From assembly GCF_905220415.1 (NCBI RefSeq), contig NC_059548.1:5520501-5584500 (forward strand): DNA of 64,000 nt, written 5' to 3'. This DNA is from Colias croceus. Its lineage: Eukaryota > Arthropoda > Insecta > Lepidoptera > Pieridae. The position numbers and the translations under genes were made by a program. This document shows, in pieces, positions 48,901 to 59,281 of the stretch. The notes beneath the pieces are model-generated. The model was not told where the DNA came from, made no database searches, and saw nothing but the letters and a program-made list of their open reading frames with translations. The stretch's first letter is position 1; each line of letters starts with the position of its first letter.

Positions 48901-51900
48901 GATGTTTGAGCTGTCATACTTTTCTGAAAAATAATTTATTATTAAAAAAATTTCATAAAATGTAAAAACCCAAGAAATCCATACTAATATTATAAATGCG
49001 AAAGTAACTCTGTCTGTCTGTCTGTTACTCAATCACGCCTTAACTACTGAACCAATTTGCATGAATTTGGTATAGTGATATTTTAATACCCGAGAAAGGA
49101 CATAGGCTACTTTTTACCCCGGGACATGGGATAGGTTTTATTTCGGAAATCCCACGGTAATGGGAACTATGCGGGTTTGTCTTTGACTGCGCGGGCGAAG
49201 CCGCGGGCGGAAAGCTTGTTCTATATATATATTTTTTTATACCTTAAAATAATCGAGCCTCTTTTTAACTTTCTCTATTTGATACTCGAATTTATTTATC
49301 ATGTTCTGCCTATTGATTTGTTCATCTGTGATATTTTGCATGAACTTTATGCTGTTGTTCATAGAGTCTATTTCTTTGAGCGCCCATTTTTCCGAAAAAC
49401 ATGATTCTATTTTATCTGTTACACTGATTTCATCCATCTGTTTTTCCCAATCATCAATTTCTATAGTTTCTTTTTTATCTAAATGCCCTAATAACCAATC
49501 CAAGACACTATCTTCATCACAGTTTTTTAATTCAAAAGAATAATTAATTTCTTTCAAATAAGGTTTAATAGTTCTATAAGAAAGCAGATCAGTCCCACAT
49601 TTTTCAATATCACTTTGCAATTCAGTCATTTCATTGAACACCTTTTCTAATTCTGACCTTTTACTAGCATATAAATAGGAAAATCTTGATTTATTTTTCG
49701 CTCTTACATTATTGAGGGTATATGGTTCCAAAATTTTGCTCTTACTTTGGCTTCCTAATCTAATAATATTGTTGGTTATATTTAATATTCCTTCTAAAAA
49801 CTGATCTAGTGCATGATTGGTATAGCAAATGATCAACATAGGGGTGCCTTCAAGTGATAAATTCTTCAGAAGAGTTGAAGCAATTTTAACTCCAAGATAT
49901 GTTTTTCCTGTTCCTGGAGGACCTTGTATTACAGCAAATTCTCTTGTAAGAGCGAAATTATATGCATCCATTTGAGATTGGTCAAGACTTAATGACTCTG
50001 GACTAGGCCACTGAGATTGATCTAAAACAGGGACATACAGGTCATCACCTTTTTCATTTTGAATGTTGTATACTGTATCGGAATTTATATAGGTTGGTGC
50101 ACTTGTTTGTGGCTGAAATTGACAATAAAAAGTATTTATCAAGTGTTTTTCTGTTGATGTTAAAAATTAACTGCAGTAAAAGTGGACTATTCCACCTAGT
50201 GAATTATTATGGTAGGGACAAAATTAAAGAAAATAAACTAAATTAAATAAGACTTCAAAAATAAATTATGAATGTAAACACTAGAAAAAATTATACCTGA
50301 ACATCAACAATATATTTCTTCATGGGCAAGTCTGCGGTAGAATTTTGCAGCACTTTAAGTACTCTATGGTATGGTTCGAAAAACACTTCACTCTCGACCA
50401 TGAGGAATTGTTCAGAAAATATATTATTTGGTACAGCATTTTGGAATGAGACGGCAATCTGAAATGTGTTTAAAAAAAGTAGGACTACTTGCCATTGTTT
50501 ATAAGGTAATGTAGAGTTTCGTAGTTTTCCTAGTGGAAAGAGAAGTTAATAAAGGAGAATGACCACGGTTGGCATCGGTAAAATTTTAGTTGTGCCACGT
50601 GTTCGTGATATTGTTAATTCCTATTTGTATTTTAGTACGGGAGCTAGCAACGTTTAAAAAAAAAGTCATTTTAGTATAGTTGGGTTTTTGATATACTGTT
50701 TCTCTTGCTATTTCGGTTAGAGTCCGGGCTGTCTGGCTGGCCGCAGTGGTTGCGTTTATTAGTGCGCATCTTATCTGCACAGGAAAATATCCTTAATTTA
50801 AAGTCATTTTTTAACGCGTAATTTTTAATCGTTTGCCTTTAGATAGATCCATCAGATATAATTTTTTTATTGCAAGACGTTTTTTTCGTTGTAAAATAGG
50901 TGCCATACGCAATTTTTATTTCAAAATAACTAAAATGTCATCGAAATAAGTGAAATTACATCAACATGATTCCGCTTAAAAGGTAAGTAATAACTTTATT
51001 ATTTATATTATATTATCCTTTTTTAATACTTATATTGAATAATTAGTAAACTAATATTTTTAATAGATGGTTTCATATTTATTATACTTTTGGGTATAAA
51101 TATGAATTTGATGATATTTGTATTTTCTAGTGTTTGATTTTACGCGAGTATTATACATTTTGAAATTAATGACTTGAGAAAATAATACAATGAATAAATC
51201 GCGTTTAAAATCCGTTAAAAAGTCTTTAATTTCTTGATGATATTTGGTTTTTATCAAGTTTACATTAACGTCCTATTTGAGGTTCGTTGGGAAAAAGGAG
51301 GCGATATGGTAGATTGTTGCAAAAAAACGGTAAATAGTAAAATGAATATTATATATCGCGGGTCTCAAACCATAGGGGCGTATATGCAAAAATGCGATTT
51401 TTCGTTTTTAATGCCATTGGATTCTACTTTAAGCAATACATAACCTCAATTTTTCTTATAATTTAATACTGATTACTTTTTGTATAAAATGCAAAATATT
51501 ATTTGCCGTAAGCTAGACAGTCTACAATTATTGTTAGGCCATATAGCCGTATAATAGACGTAAGAGCAATATTATTGCTTATCGAGGCAGTTTTGACATG
51601 CCTTATAGATGTATGCACATACGACTGTTTGTTTTATTTTAACCTGAAATCATTGTGTCGAGCTATATAGACGTATGCACATACGACCATCAATGTCAAC
51701 ATGATCCTGGGGATATTTAGTCATCACTGCGGACGTATGCACATACGTCTACATATTTTAGTATTGCTGTCTCAAGATTTCGTCACTAGGAGGACGTCAC
51801 AGAGCAAGTTGGTGGACGTATCGTCATGTCAACAACACGGAAACACGATCATTCTGCAGTGAGATGCCAAAGCGAGTATATGTAATTCTAATGCGTGGAA

Positions 51901-54900
51901 TAACTTTAGTGAATTTACTATATATGTATATATCTTTAATATATATAAATCTCGTGTCACAATGTTTGTCTTCAATGGACTCCTAAACCACATAAGCGAT
52001 TATAATAAAATTCGCACACCATGTGCAGTTTGATCCAACTTGAGAGATAGGATAGTTTAAATTTCAAATCGTTTTAGAGAAAGCAGGCGAAGCTGCGGGC
52101 GGTAAGCTAGTTATTTTATAAAGAAAATTTCATGGAGAATAATAAGGTTCCTAATTCTGCAAGATTTCATACAAAGAATTAATTCTGGAAAATAATATAG
52201 ATTTTCACAAGCCGAGGATAGACCAATGTTGGTGTCATAAGTTTGAGCAATTACCCGAAGAAGAACAGAAAGAAAAACAGGAGGAGTATGAAAAACATGT
52301 TAATAGGAAAGAACATGCCAAAGAAGAAAAGAAGAAGATAAATTAAAGGCAATGGTTGACTCTACTCTTCTTGTCTGTACCTTTGATTTCGAAGCAGTAT
52401 TATACTGTCCCTAATGGACATTTTGGGTAAACCTATCTTTTATAAAAGGAAATTGGGCTTTATGAATTTCACAATACATAATGCAGTGAGCAAACTGGGC
52501 TACTGTTACTTTTGGCCAGAGTACGAGAGAAATAGAGGGGCAAATGAAGTCTCAACATGTTTGTATACTTATATCACCAAGCTTACCAATGTGGAACACC
52601 TGATTCTTTATTCTGATTGCTGCCCAGGACAAAATCGAAATTCAGTGGTAGCTTCAATGCTAAGATATGTAATGATGTCTCCAGCAAATCATGTAAAAAT
52701 TAGGTTATCAATTTGGCCAGTATATTTTTTTTATTAATGTACACCGATTACTCCGAGGTTTCTGGACTGATCTATGTGATTCTTTTTTTGTTTGATGTGT
52801 AATGGTGTCGAATTGGTCTCATAAAAAAAATATTTGGATAGGCCTAGCAGTTTTTATTTTATGAGCATTTTTGTCTGATCTCGATGACTTAATTGAAATC
52901 TAGCTAGTAACTTTGATACACTTCCCGGTAACCGATTAAGCTGAAATTTTGTATACGTATGTAAATTGGATAACGATGAAACATTATCATGACATAGAGC
53001 TGATTGATGATGGAATCGGAAGGTGGCCATAGGAACTCAGTAATATATTGACTCAACTTTATCGAGTTTGGGCTCGTTTGATTCGTGTTGAAAAATACAT
53101 AGTGTATTTTTGTAAAGTATTAAATAAAAATAACTACATTAAAAACAACCGACTTCAATAACTTTTTTATCAATAATTATTTTTTACTTTTCCGTTACAT
53201 ACCTATTGAAGTCGGTTGTTTTTAACGTATTTATAAATGTTTGTGACTTTAGTCATTTAAAGTAGGTAAGTAACTATGTTCAGATTTATAAATAATTTTT
53301 TATATGCTTATTTTTATTTTCACACAGAAAATATTGTGTAATTATTCCATTTGTTTTTTTTTGTCAGATTGTAGAATAAAACTGGTTTATACCTCTACTT
53401 TGAATTCAAACGCCTCTCAATATAAATGCCAAGCCAAAAAGGCGTAAGAATTTTAAAAACCGCGTAAATAACGTCAATTTCGATGGGTTCTCATTCCTAA
53501 ATTACAATATTTTGAGTCACCGACTAGTTAAAAATAAATATAAGTATAAATATTAATAATTTAAGGAGAAGGGTTTTACGTCCATAAATTCCATACATTT
53601 ATGGGGGAAATTTGACGGAGTTTTGCCGTCTATTCGTCATGGCAAATAGACGTATCAGCTAAAAACTAGTGTTACAGAGAGAATATCTTAAAACCAAGCA
53701 TTCCATATTAACTGCAGTGTAAATATATAGCTACATGCAAAAACACAACAAGGTGGCTCAATCACAAAAAAAGTTATTAAGTTTTTTGTCTCTCCTGAAA
53801 AGTAGGGGTTTTGTGGATACGCCCCTATGGTTTGAGACCCGCGATATAGTATAAGTAACACAGTGATTACTTATCCTTCACTGGGACTCATGTTGATGGA
53901 ATTTCACTTATTTCGATGATATTTTAATTATTTTGAAATAAAAATTGCGTCTGGCACCTATTTAACAACGAACAAAACGTCTTGCAATAAAAAATGTATG
54001 TCTAATGGATCTATCTAAAGGCAAACGATTAAAAATTACGCGTTAAAAAATGACTTTAAATTAAGGATATTTTCCTGTGCAGATAAGATGCGCACTAATA
54101 AACGCAACCACTGCGGCCAGCCAGACAGCCCGGACTGTAACCGAAATAGCAAGAGGAACAGCATATCAAAGAACCAACTATACTAAAATGCTCACTTGTC
54201 AACGTTGCTACCTCCTAGAATATTATAATGATCATATGTATCACTATTAAGTCTTAATTATACCGGATAAATTGAAATAATAGTAAAAGTTTGTGTTTTG
54301 AAACATGTATGACCATGTATGGAATCGGTAAAATACTAGTTGTGTCTTGTGTTCGTGATATTGTTAATTCCTATTTGTATTTATAATGATCATATTTATC
54401 ACTATTAAGTCGTAATTATACCGATTAAATAGAAATAAAAGTAAAAGTTTTTGTTTTGACACATATATCTATCTCTTTTGCAAGCGTCATGTCATAGTTT
54501 CTGTTTGAAATGAATGTATTCGACGCATTGTTCGACGTTATTTATTTTGAAATAATGTTTATTACGATTTACTTTTCACATTTGTCTTGTAAATTAAAAT
54601 ATTATCTATGTGATAAATGTAAAACTTAACGTTCATCGTTAGTTTAAACTCGATAAAGTATTTTTTTTAAGTGTTGAATAAAACTATTGTTTTATTTTTA
54701 TAGTCGCGAACTGCGGCTTATTTACATAAAAACTTTAATCGTTTCTAAAAGTACTAACATCAAGCTTTAAATTGAGCTATATTTCATCTTGACACAATAA
54801 GTTTGATTGCGATACCAAGTGCCATAGTCACTTGGGCAATCTCCTTTAAGGAAATTTAATAATTGTACTTATAAAAATTTTGAATTACTTACATAACCCT

Positions 54901-57567
54901 CACTCAGCAAATTCAAACTTGAATCCAGAACTGTAGCACACAGTATGGTTTTAAAATTATCACTTGTAAATAGTAGAAGCGACCCAAACATCAATCGTTT
55001 ATTATAGGCATAATTCTTGCAATCCACAGAGCTGTGTTTTGAACGCTCATCCCATGCTATATCTACCAAATAACCTACTTTGTTATTGCTTATGTAAGTT
55101 TGAATTATCCGAATTTTGGGATATACCCTGAAATAATAAATAATAAGTGAAGTTTATTAGTATTAAGGCCGTGTACGCGGTCCGTGCGCTGTTTGGCTCA
55201 AATATGTGATTTTTCAAACCAGATTGTCCATCAACCACTTATCTTACAAACATATGAATTACTAATAATTTTAGGAAATTTTATTGTCTATATAGTTAGT
55301 TAAGAGTTTTTTTCAATTAATACAGTATTTGTGAATACCATCAAGATAACTGAGCCGATGATTGCTTGATTTCGCTTTTAGTGTCAATTTCGAAGCTAAA
55401 AATATCTGAAATCGCTGACAGATCTAACACACAATTTTTTTTAACTAACTGCAAAAATCCTTATTAAAATAGTTAGTTAAAAGATTTTTTTATTTTGGAC
55501 TCCTAACTTACGAAATTAAAATCCGAACAATGTGAATTTTTTTAGAAATTATAGTCGACAAAATGATTATTTTCACCAAGATATTTGACTTAGTTTAATA
55601 TAATTTTTACATATTGCAATAAAAGAACATCTTACTTATAAGATAAAATTTAAAAAATCAACTAAGGTACCTCTATTATTTTTCTACAATTTTTTTTAAA
55701 GTACTATAAAACACTGCGCGCGACCCGATTAAAATCAGTCGGCAGCGAGCCTTTCCAGAGAGAGGATATGTTGCTCGGCGCTCTCCTGTGGACTTATGCT
55801 GTTCATAGTAAAAGGATAGCGCAAGCCGCGATCTATCGCGATCTATCGTAATAGATCGCGGAGATTTTGACTTGCGTTAAATTGAATAAGCCCTCTTAAC
55901 ATTGTAATATTCTCAATAGGTTTGTAATTAACTTTCTTACTTAGAATTAAGATTTTAAAACTGCAATATTTTCATAATCATTGTTAATTACCTTATATGT
56001 TCATGCCTTCTCTTTGTTGGGTTTTGTAAGTATTTACCTGTAATCATTTTTTATACTTTAATATAAATTTATTTTATGCTGTTCTTATAATTCTATGATA
56101 AATTACTGAAAGGCAAAAATAAAAAAATAATAATAAAAGTTTTTGCTCAAATATAGGTTTTTGAAAATGGATATATAAGTTTTATATAAAAAAACGACGT
56201 GTGGCACTCGGGGACTGCCGCGGTAAATCTTTTACATGCTATGCCTTCAAGCCACACCTCCGCCCGTCGGAGTGCGGAGCGTGAGGTTTTTTCGATACGG
56301 AATTTCTCGTTTCGGTCCCCGCGCTCAAGGCCGGCAATAGAAGCTATGCAATAGCTTAAAAATGTTATGTTTGCAAGACCATACTTGACCGATATGCTCT
56401 ATGTCCACATATCTAACAGGAGGATTGTAGAGAGCAATATAGACTAATAAAGAGACAATTTATTAAGACACAATGTTTACCAACATATTCCTTCTCGCAA
56501 TGGACCAAAGCAATCTTCTCTCAGCAATTTAAATTGTATGTCCAAATAGTGTTCTACACTAGTATAGGCACTGTTTATAATATTTGGTTGTATTTGATAC
56601 AATGATTCATTGAGTAAATCCTCCTTAGTGGGAAATATGGATAAGTTTCTATAATCATCTTTGCTTATAATCTTAGGTGGTGGCACATAAGTATCAATAT
56701 ATTCATTCTGAAAAATATAAATTACATGTTTTAAAAATTCAATTGCAATAATTAAATTATTTGTACCTATTCTTGGGTGAATGTGGTATTTATTAATTTT
56801 AAATTTGAATACAATAAAGATTATTTTGTAATTATTCCTTTAGCAAGATTGAGAAAAGGTTTCATGAATTAAAATGAATGATAAACACACACCTTAGAAA
56901 TTGACTGAACTATAAGATCTTTTAATTTTTGTAATTTGGTATACAAAATTTCATTTATTCTCTCACTGTGTTCTTCTTGCACACCAATAGCACTTTCTTC
57001 AGCTATTTGTAATAAATCATATATTTCTTGTAAGAACTCATTGTTTTCGCCTTCTTGGTTATACAGACCTTCACACAGGTCACACACATTGTTGTAAACT
57101 AGTTCCACATCATCCCAAAACTGCATATTCATTCTTTTTTCGTTTATCCTTACTCTAGGGAGCCCATCAAGGTATTCTTTAAGTTGAATTAAGAAATTGG
57201 ATTGTAGAAACTTTGTTTTTAACAAAGTATTGATTTTTGATTTATCACCGCATTCTAATGATCTGTATAATGCGGCTAATATTCTTAAAATTAGTACTAT
57301 AAAATCACCTTTTAACTCAGTCTCAAAAAGGAGCCAAAAGCCTGGACGATTGGATAGTTCTAAATTTAAACTAGGAGGTTTCATGAATGAAATATCTAAT
57401 AGACGTTTAAAGCCAATAGGTTTTCTTTCAATTTCATGCCGTTTCTGCGGTTGAGGTGCTGGAACATCGGCTTCTTCATCTTCGTATCTTGAAGCACTCG
57501 GTCTATTTTCTTCTATCACTGTTCCATCAAACCAATCAATACGAAGTGATTTATTACTGTTACTCAT
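45974..57567 (-). CDS. ZNFX1: NFX1-type zinc-finger-containing protein 1-like RNA helicase, short form
   Basis: Thirteen coding exons: 57567-56893, 56707-56481, 55127-54893, 50458-50297, 50112-49243, 48923-48765, 48463-48316, 48107-48024, 47854-47580, 47423-47277, 47070-46896, 46740-46601, 46039-45974; 1120 aa. The start is MSNSNKSLR; the codon upstream at 57582 is TTG. After the ZNFX1 N-terminal domain come the SF1 (Upf1-like) helicase motifs: GPPGTGKT (~497), TNHALDQFLE (~531), VIVEEAAE (~826), GDHKQLRP (~854), QRRMRP (~895), ATYTGQ, VDNFQGEE (~1010), ALSRAK (~1046). ZNFX1 binds RNA; it acts in antiviral sensing in mammals and in small-RNA inheritance in nematodes. The protein ends NNCRKGSCLKNCLI just where the zinc-finger array would start, so it is about 800 aa shorter than vertebrate ZNFX1. 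Confidence 0.93.
46337..46513 (-). repeat. Interspersed repeat, minus copy
   Basis: About 175 bases ending in a GC-rich block (cggcggcagt-type) near 46480. It recurs in opposite orientation at 56188-56359. It lies in the last ZNFX1 intron. Confidence 0.7.
48978..49218 (+). mobile_element. Helitron, subfamily V, CTTG end
   Basis: TC start at 48978, (tctg)3, the block cccacggtaatgggaactat, GC stem and CTTG instead of CTAG at 49218. It stops 24 bases from the donor of the ZNFX1 helicase exon. Confidence 0.8.
51611..51746. repeat. Three identical sites at 62-bp spacing
   Basis: GTATGCACATAC occurs at 51611, 51673 and 51735, each extended to about GACGTATGCACATACG(A/T)C. The 50 bases between copies are unrelated to each other. 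Weaker traces fall at about 51549 and 51796, in the same register. Confidence 0.8.
51933..52110 (+). mobile_element. Non-autonomous Helitron, subfamily II
   Basis: TCTTTAATATATATAAATCT start, GC stem, CTAG at 52110. It is nested in the 2.5-kb DNA transposon. Confidence 0.8.
52197..52737 (+). pseudogene. Transposase-like pseudogene with YSDCCPGQNRN
   Basis: Three broken pieces can be read. A Cys/His and charged segment (CWCHKFEQLPEEEQ..) ends in a stop at about 52345. A second piece (VCTFDFEAVLYCP) ends in a stop near 52413. A third frame, 52414-52737, has YKRKLGFMNFTIHN, NRGANEVSTCLYTYI and YSDCCPGQNRN. The two Asp residues (FDFEA and YSDCC) sit where the first two acids of a DDE transposase fold would be; this is inferred. 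I recall related proteins of unclear name in many insects, so the superfamily is left open. Confidence 0.6.
52738..53231 (+). mobile_element. Repeat with 'gaagtcggttgttttt' inverted ends
   Basis: It shares its first ~130 bases with 4722-4880. Near its end, aaaaacaaccgacttcaata (about 53141) is inverted by ttgaagtcggttgttttt (about 53207). Confidence 0.55.
54228..54460 (+). repeat. Direct repeat in the ZNFX1 intron
   Basis: A ~75-base block starting ataatgatcatat and ending aaagtttgtgttttga occurs twice, about 157 bases apart, with few changes. Confidence 0.65.
56188..56359 (+). repeat. Interspersed repeat, plus copy
   Basis: Counterpart of 46337-46513 (shared blocks ggcactcgggga, ccacacctccgcccgtcgga and ggtccccgcgctcaaggcc). 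It lies in ZNFX1 intron 2. Confidence 0.7.
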
Positions 57568-57685
57568 GATAAAAATTTGCAATTTAAATAGTTAAATTAG
57601 TAAGTATTTTTTATTCTACTTTTGTACATTAATTAATTAAAAGAATAACACAATCATGAATTTGACGGCTGTTTTGGGATTTGAG

Positions 57686-59197
57686 CAAGAAGCTTATATC
57701 CTCTAATACACTGGAGATTGCACTATGACTATTAACTTGAAACAAGAAACTATGACATTCAATGACGTCAGTCATGTTATTTTTCTCTTTCTGTCGAGTG
57801 ACCACGCTGGTTTGTAAATTCAGGATTTTTCAAAATAGAAAAAACTAAAAATCATGGTCTATAAATAATAACGACATATATTTTTAACAGTATTTATATT
57901 ATAATATTATGGTCATACTTTATAGGTAGGTACATACAATTTTAATTGGTATAGAATGATAGTTATAAATAACTTTTGGCTACAAAGCTTGGATATGAAC
58001 CGATATATAGCATTAACATCCTTTGTTAATAGAGGAAAGTTGTGTTTTGCATCAGATGCTGTTTACCAAATTGTTAGCTACTCAGATCTTCTTTTTAAAC
58101 GCGTTGCTTCGACGGGTCAATTTCAAGCCAGAATCATCAAAGAAAAACTGTTTATAGCAGCCTTGCACAAATTTCAGCTAACTTTACAAAGTTTATTTTT
58201 CAAAAGGTATTTTTTTCTGGGTCGTAATCCTCAGTAACCTTGATGGGCACATATATTTCTTTTTATTTTACTTTTTGGAAAGCTGAAATACGTAAAACAA
58301 AAAAATATGAGGTAAGTTAAAAAAGTATAAATTTCAATGTAAAAACGAACAATCTTATAACTACATGTGAGTGCAATACCGATGTCATGTGTTGTTTCAT
58401 TACTAGTAACAATCTTTAAAATGGTGTTCTAAATTTTCATCATAATATTGTTATTACAATATATTCTCTTCGCTATCCATAAAAACTCGTCATCATGGTT
58501 ACCTTACTTGTTAAATCTGTTTATTGAAAACTTGTTGAAAAATGATAAAGTATTAGGGAAATAACAAATTTAACATGACTGCTTACTAAAATGATGCTAA
58601 ATTAGACAATTTTTGCCATTGAAATGATTCTAAACAGGTAAATGCAGGAGTATTGAGGAATATTGTAAATAACGTAAATATACACTTGCCTGTGAAATTC
58701 TATGCCAGAATTTGGTGTCCAAACACTTCTGCAATTTTGCACAATACAATGCATTCTTTATATTTGGAAAATATTCATTAAATAAGCAACAATATTAACT
58801 TAAATATTCGAAGCGACGCAATTTTTTTGACACACATGCCATATTGACAAAGTGAGAGTTGCTACAATTTTATTATGGTGACTACCCATAATCAGGGAGT
58901 ATCGCTTTTTAATAATTGGTTCAGATACTTAGTTTATTTAGCATAAATAATAATTGTCTCATCCAACAATGCTTCTGAATGACGTTGTTGGCAATTTATC
59001 AACAAACTCATGTACAAAAACTAACCTTTTGCACAGAATATTACAGCATACATAGTAGCCTTGGGAAAACTTCGTATTAACAGTGGCAATACCAAGTTAG
59101 GTGTGAAAGTGATAAAAAACATGAACTGGGCAATATTTTCTTGTTACACGTCAATGTTCATACCGAAATCTCCAGTGTATTAGATATAAGCTTCTTG
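57686..59197. mobile_element. TIR element with 8-bp target duplication at the ZNFX1 promoter
   Basis: Inverted ends start CAAGAAGCTTATATC and continue with TAATACACTGGAGATT after a small gap. A perfect 8-bp duplication, GATTTGAG, flanks it (57678-57685 and 59198-59205). Length 1512 bp. Ends starting CA with an 8-bp duplication fit hAT or P. The one sizeable frame (57956-58237) has no known motif, so it is probably non-autonomous. Confidence 0.8.
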
Positions 59198-59218
59198 GAT
59201 TTGAGTCTTGACCCTTGA

Positions 59219-59281
59219 GACTGACAACTGACAAGTGACAAGTGACAACTGAAAAGTGACAGTAGACAATTGACATTGACT
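59219..59281 (+). repeat. Degenerate TGACAAGTGACAACTGA tandem repeat
   Basis: Short units of about eight bases (tgacaact, tgacaagt) repeat about seven times with changes, just beyond the TIR element. Confidence 0.65.

Larger units (their letters stand above)
51356..53847 (+). mobile_element. DNA transposon, superfamily not assigned
   Basis: About 27-base inverted ends starting TCGCGGGTCTCAAACCATAG, flanked by TATA on both sides. It contains a broken transposase-like gene (52197-52737), evenly spaced palindromic sites (51611-51746), a Helitron and a second repeat. It is 2.5 kb long. Confidence 0.7.
50637..54225. repeat. Large inverted repeat around a transposon
   Basis: Arms of about 360 bases (50637-50998 and 53858-54225) are reverse complements with moderate divergence (shared blocks such as gtgcagataagatgcgcact). 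In addition, about 60 bases just left of the first arm (50571-50632) recur in direct orientation at 54322-54383. It is presumably an older element that took up the one at 51356-53847. It lies in the large ZNFX1 intron. Confidence 0.65.

Noticed and set aside
51611..51746. Regular short repeats with unique spacers that resemble a CRISPR array
   Set aside because: Only three copies, inside a eukaryotic transposon with spliced host genes around it, and no cas genes. Treated as phased binding sites.
57565..57582. ZNFX1 start five codons upstream at 57582
   Set aside because: That codon is TTG; the first ATG is at 57567.
57956..58237. Transposase gene of the TIR element at 57686-59197
   Set aside because: It lies inside the element, but no zinc finger, DDE or dimerisation motif was seen.
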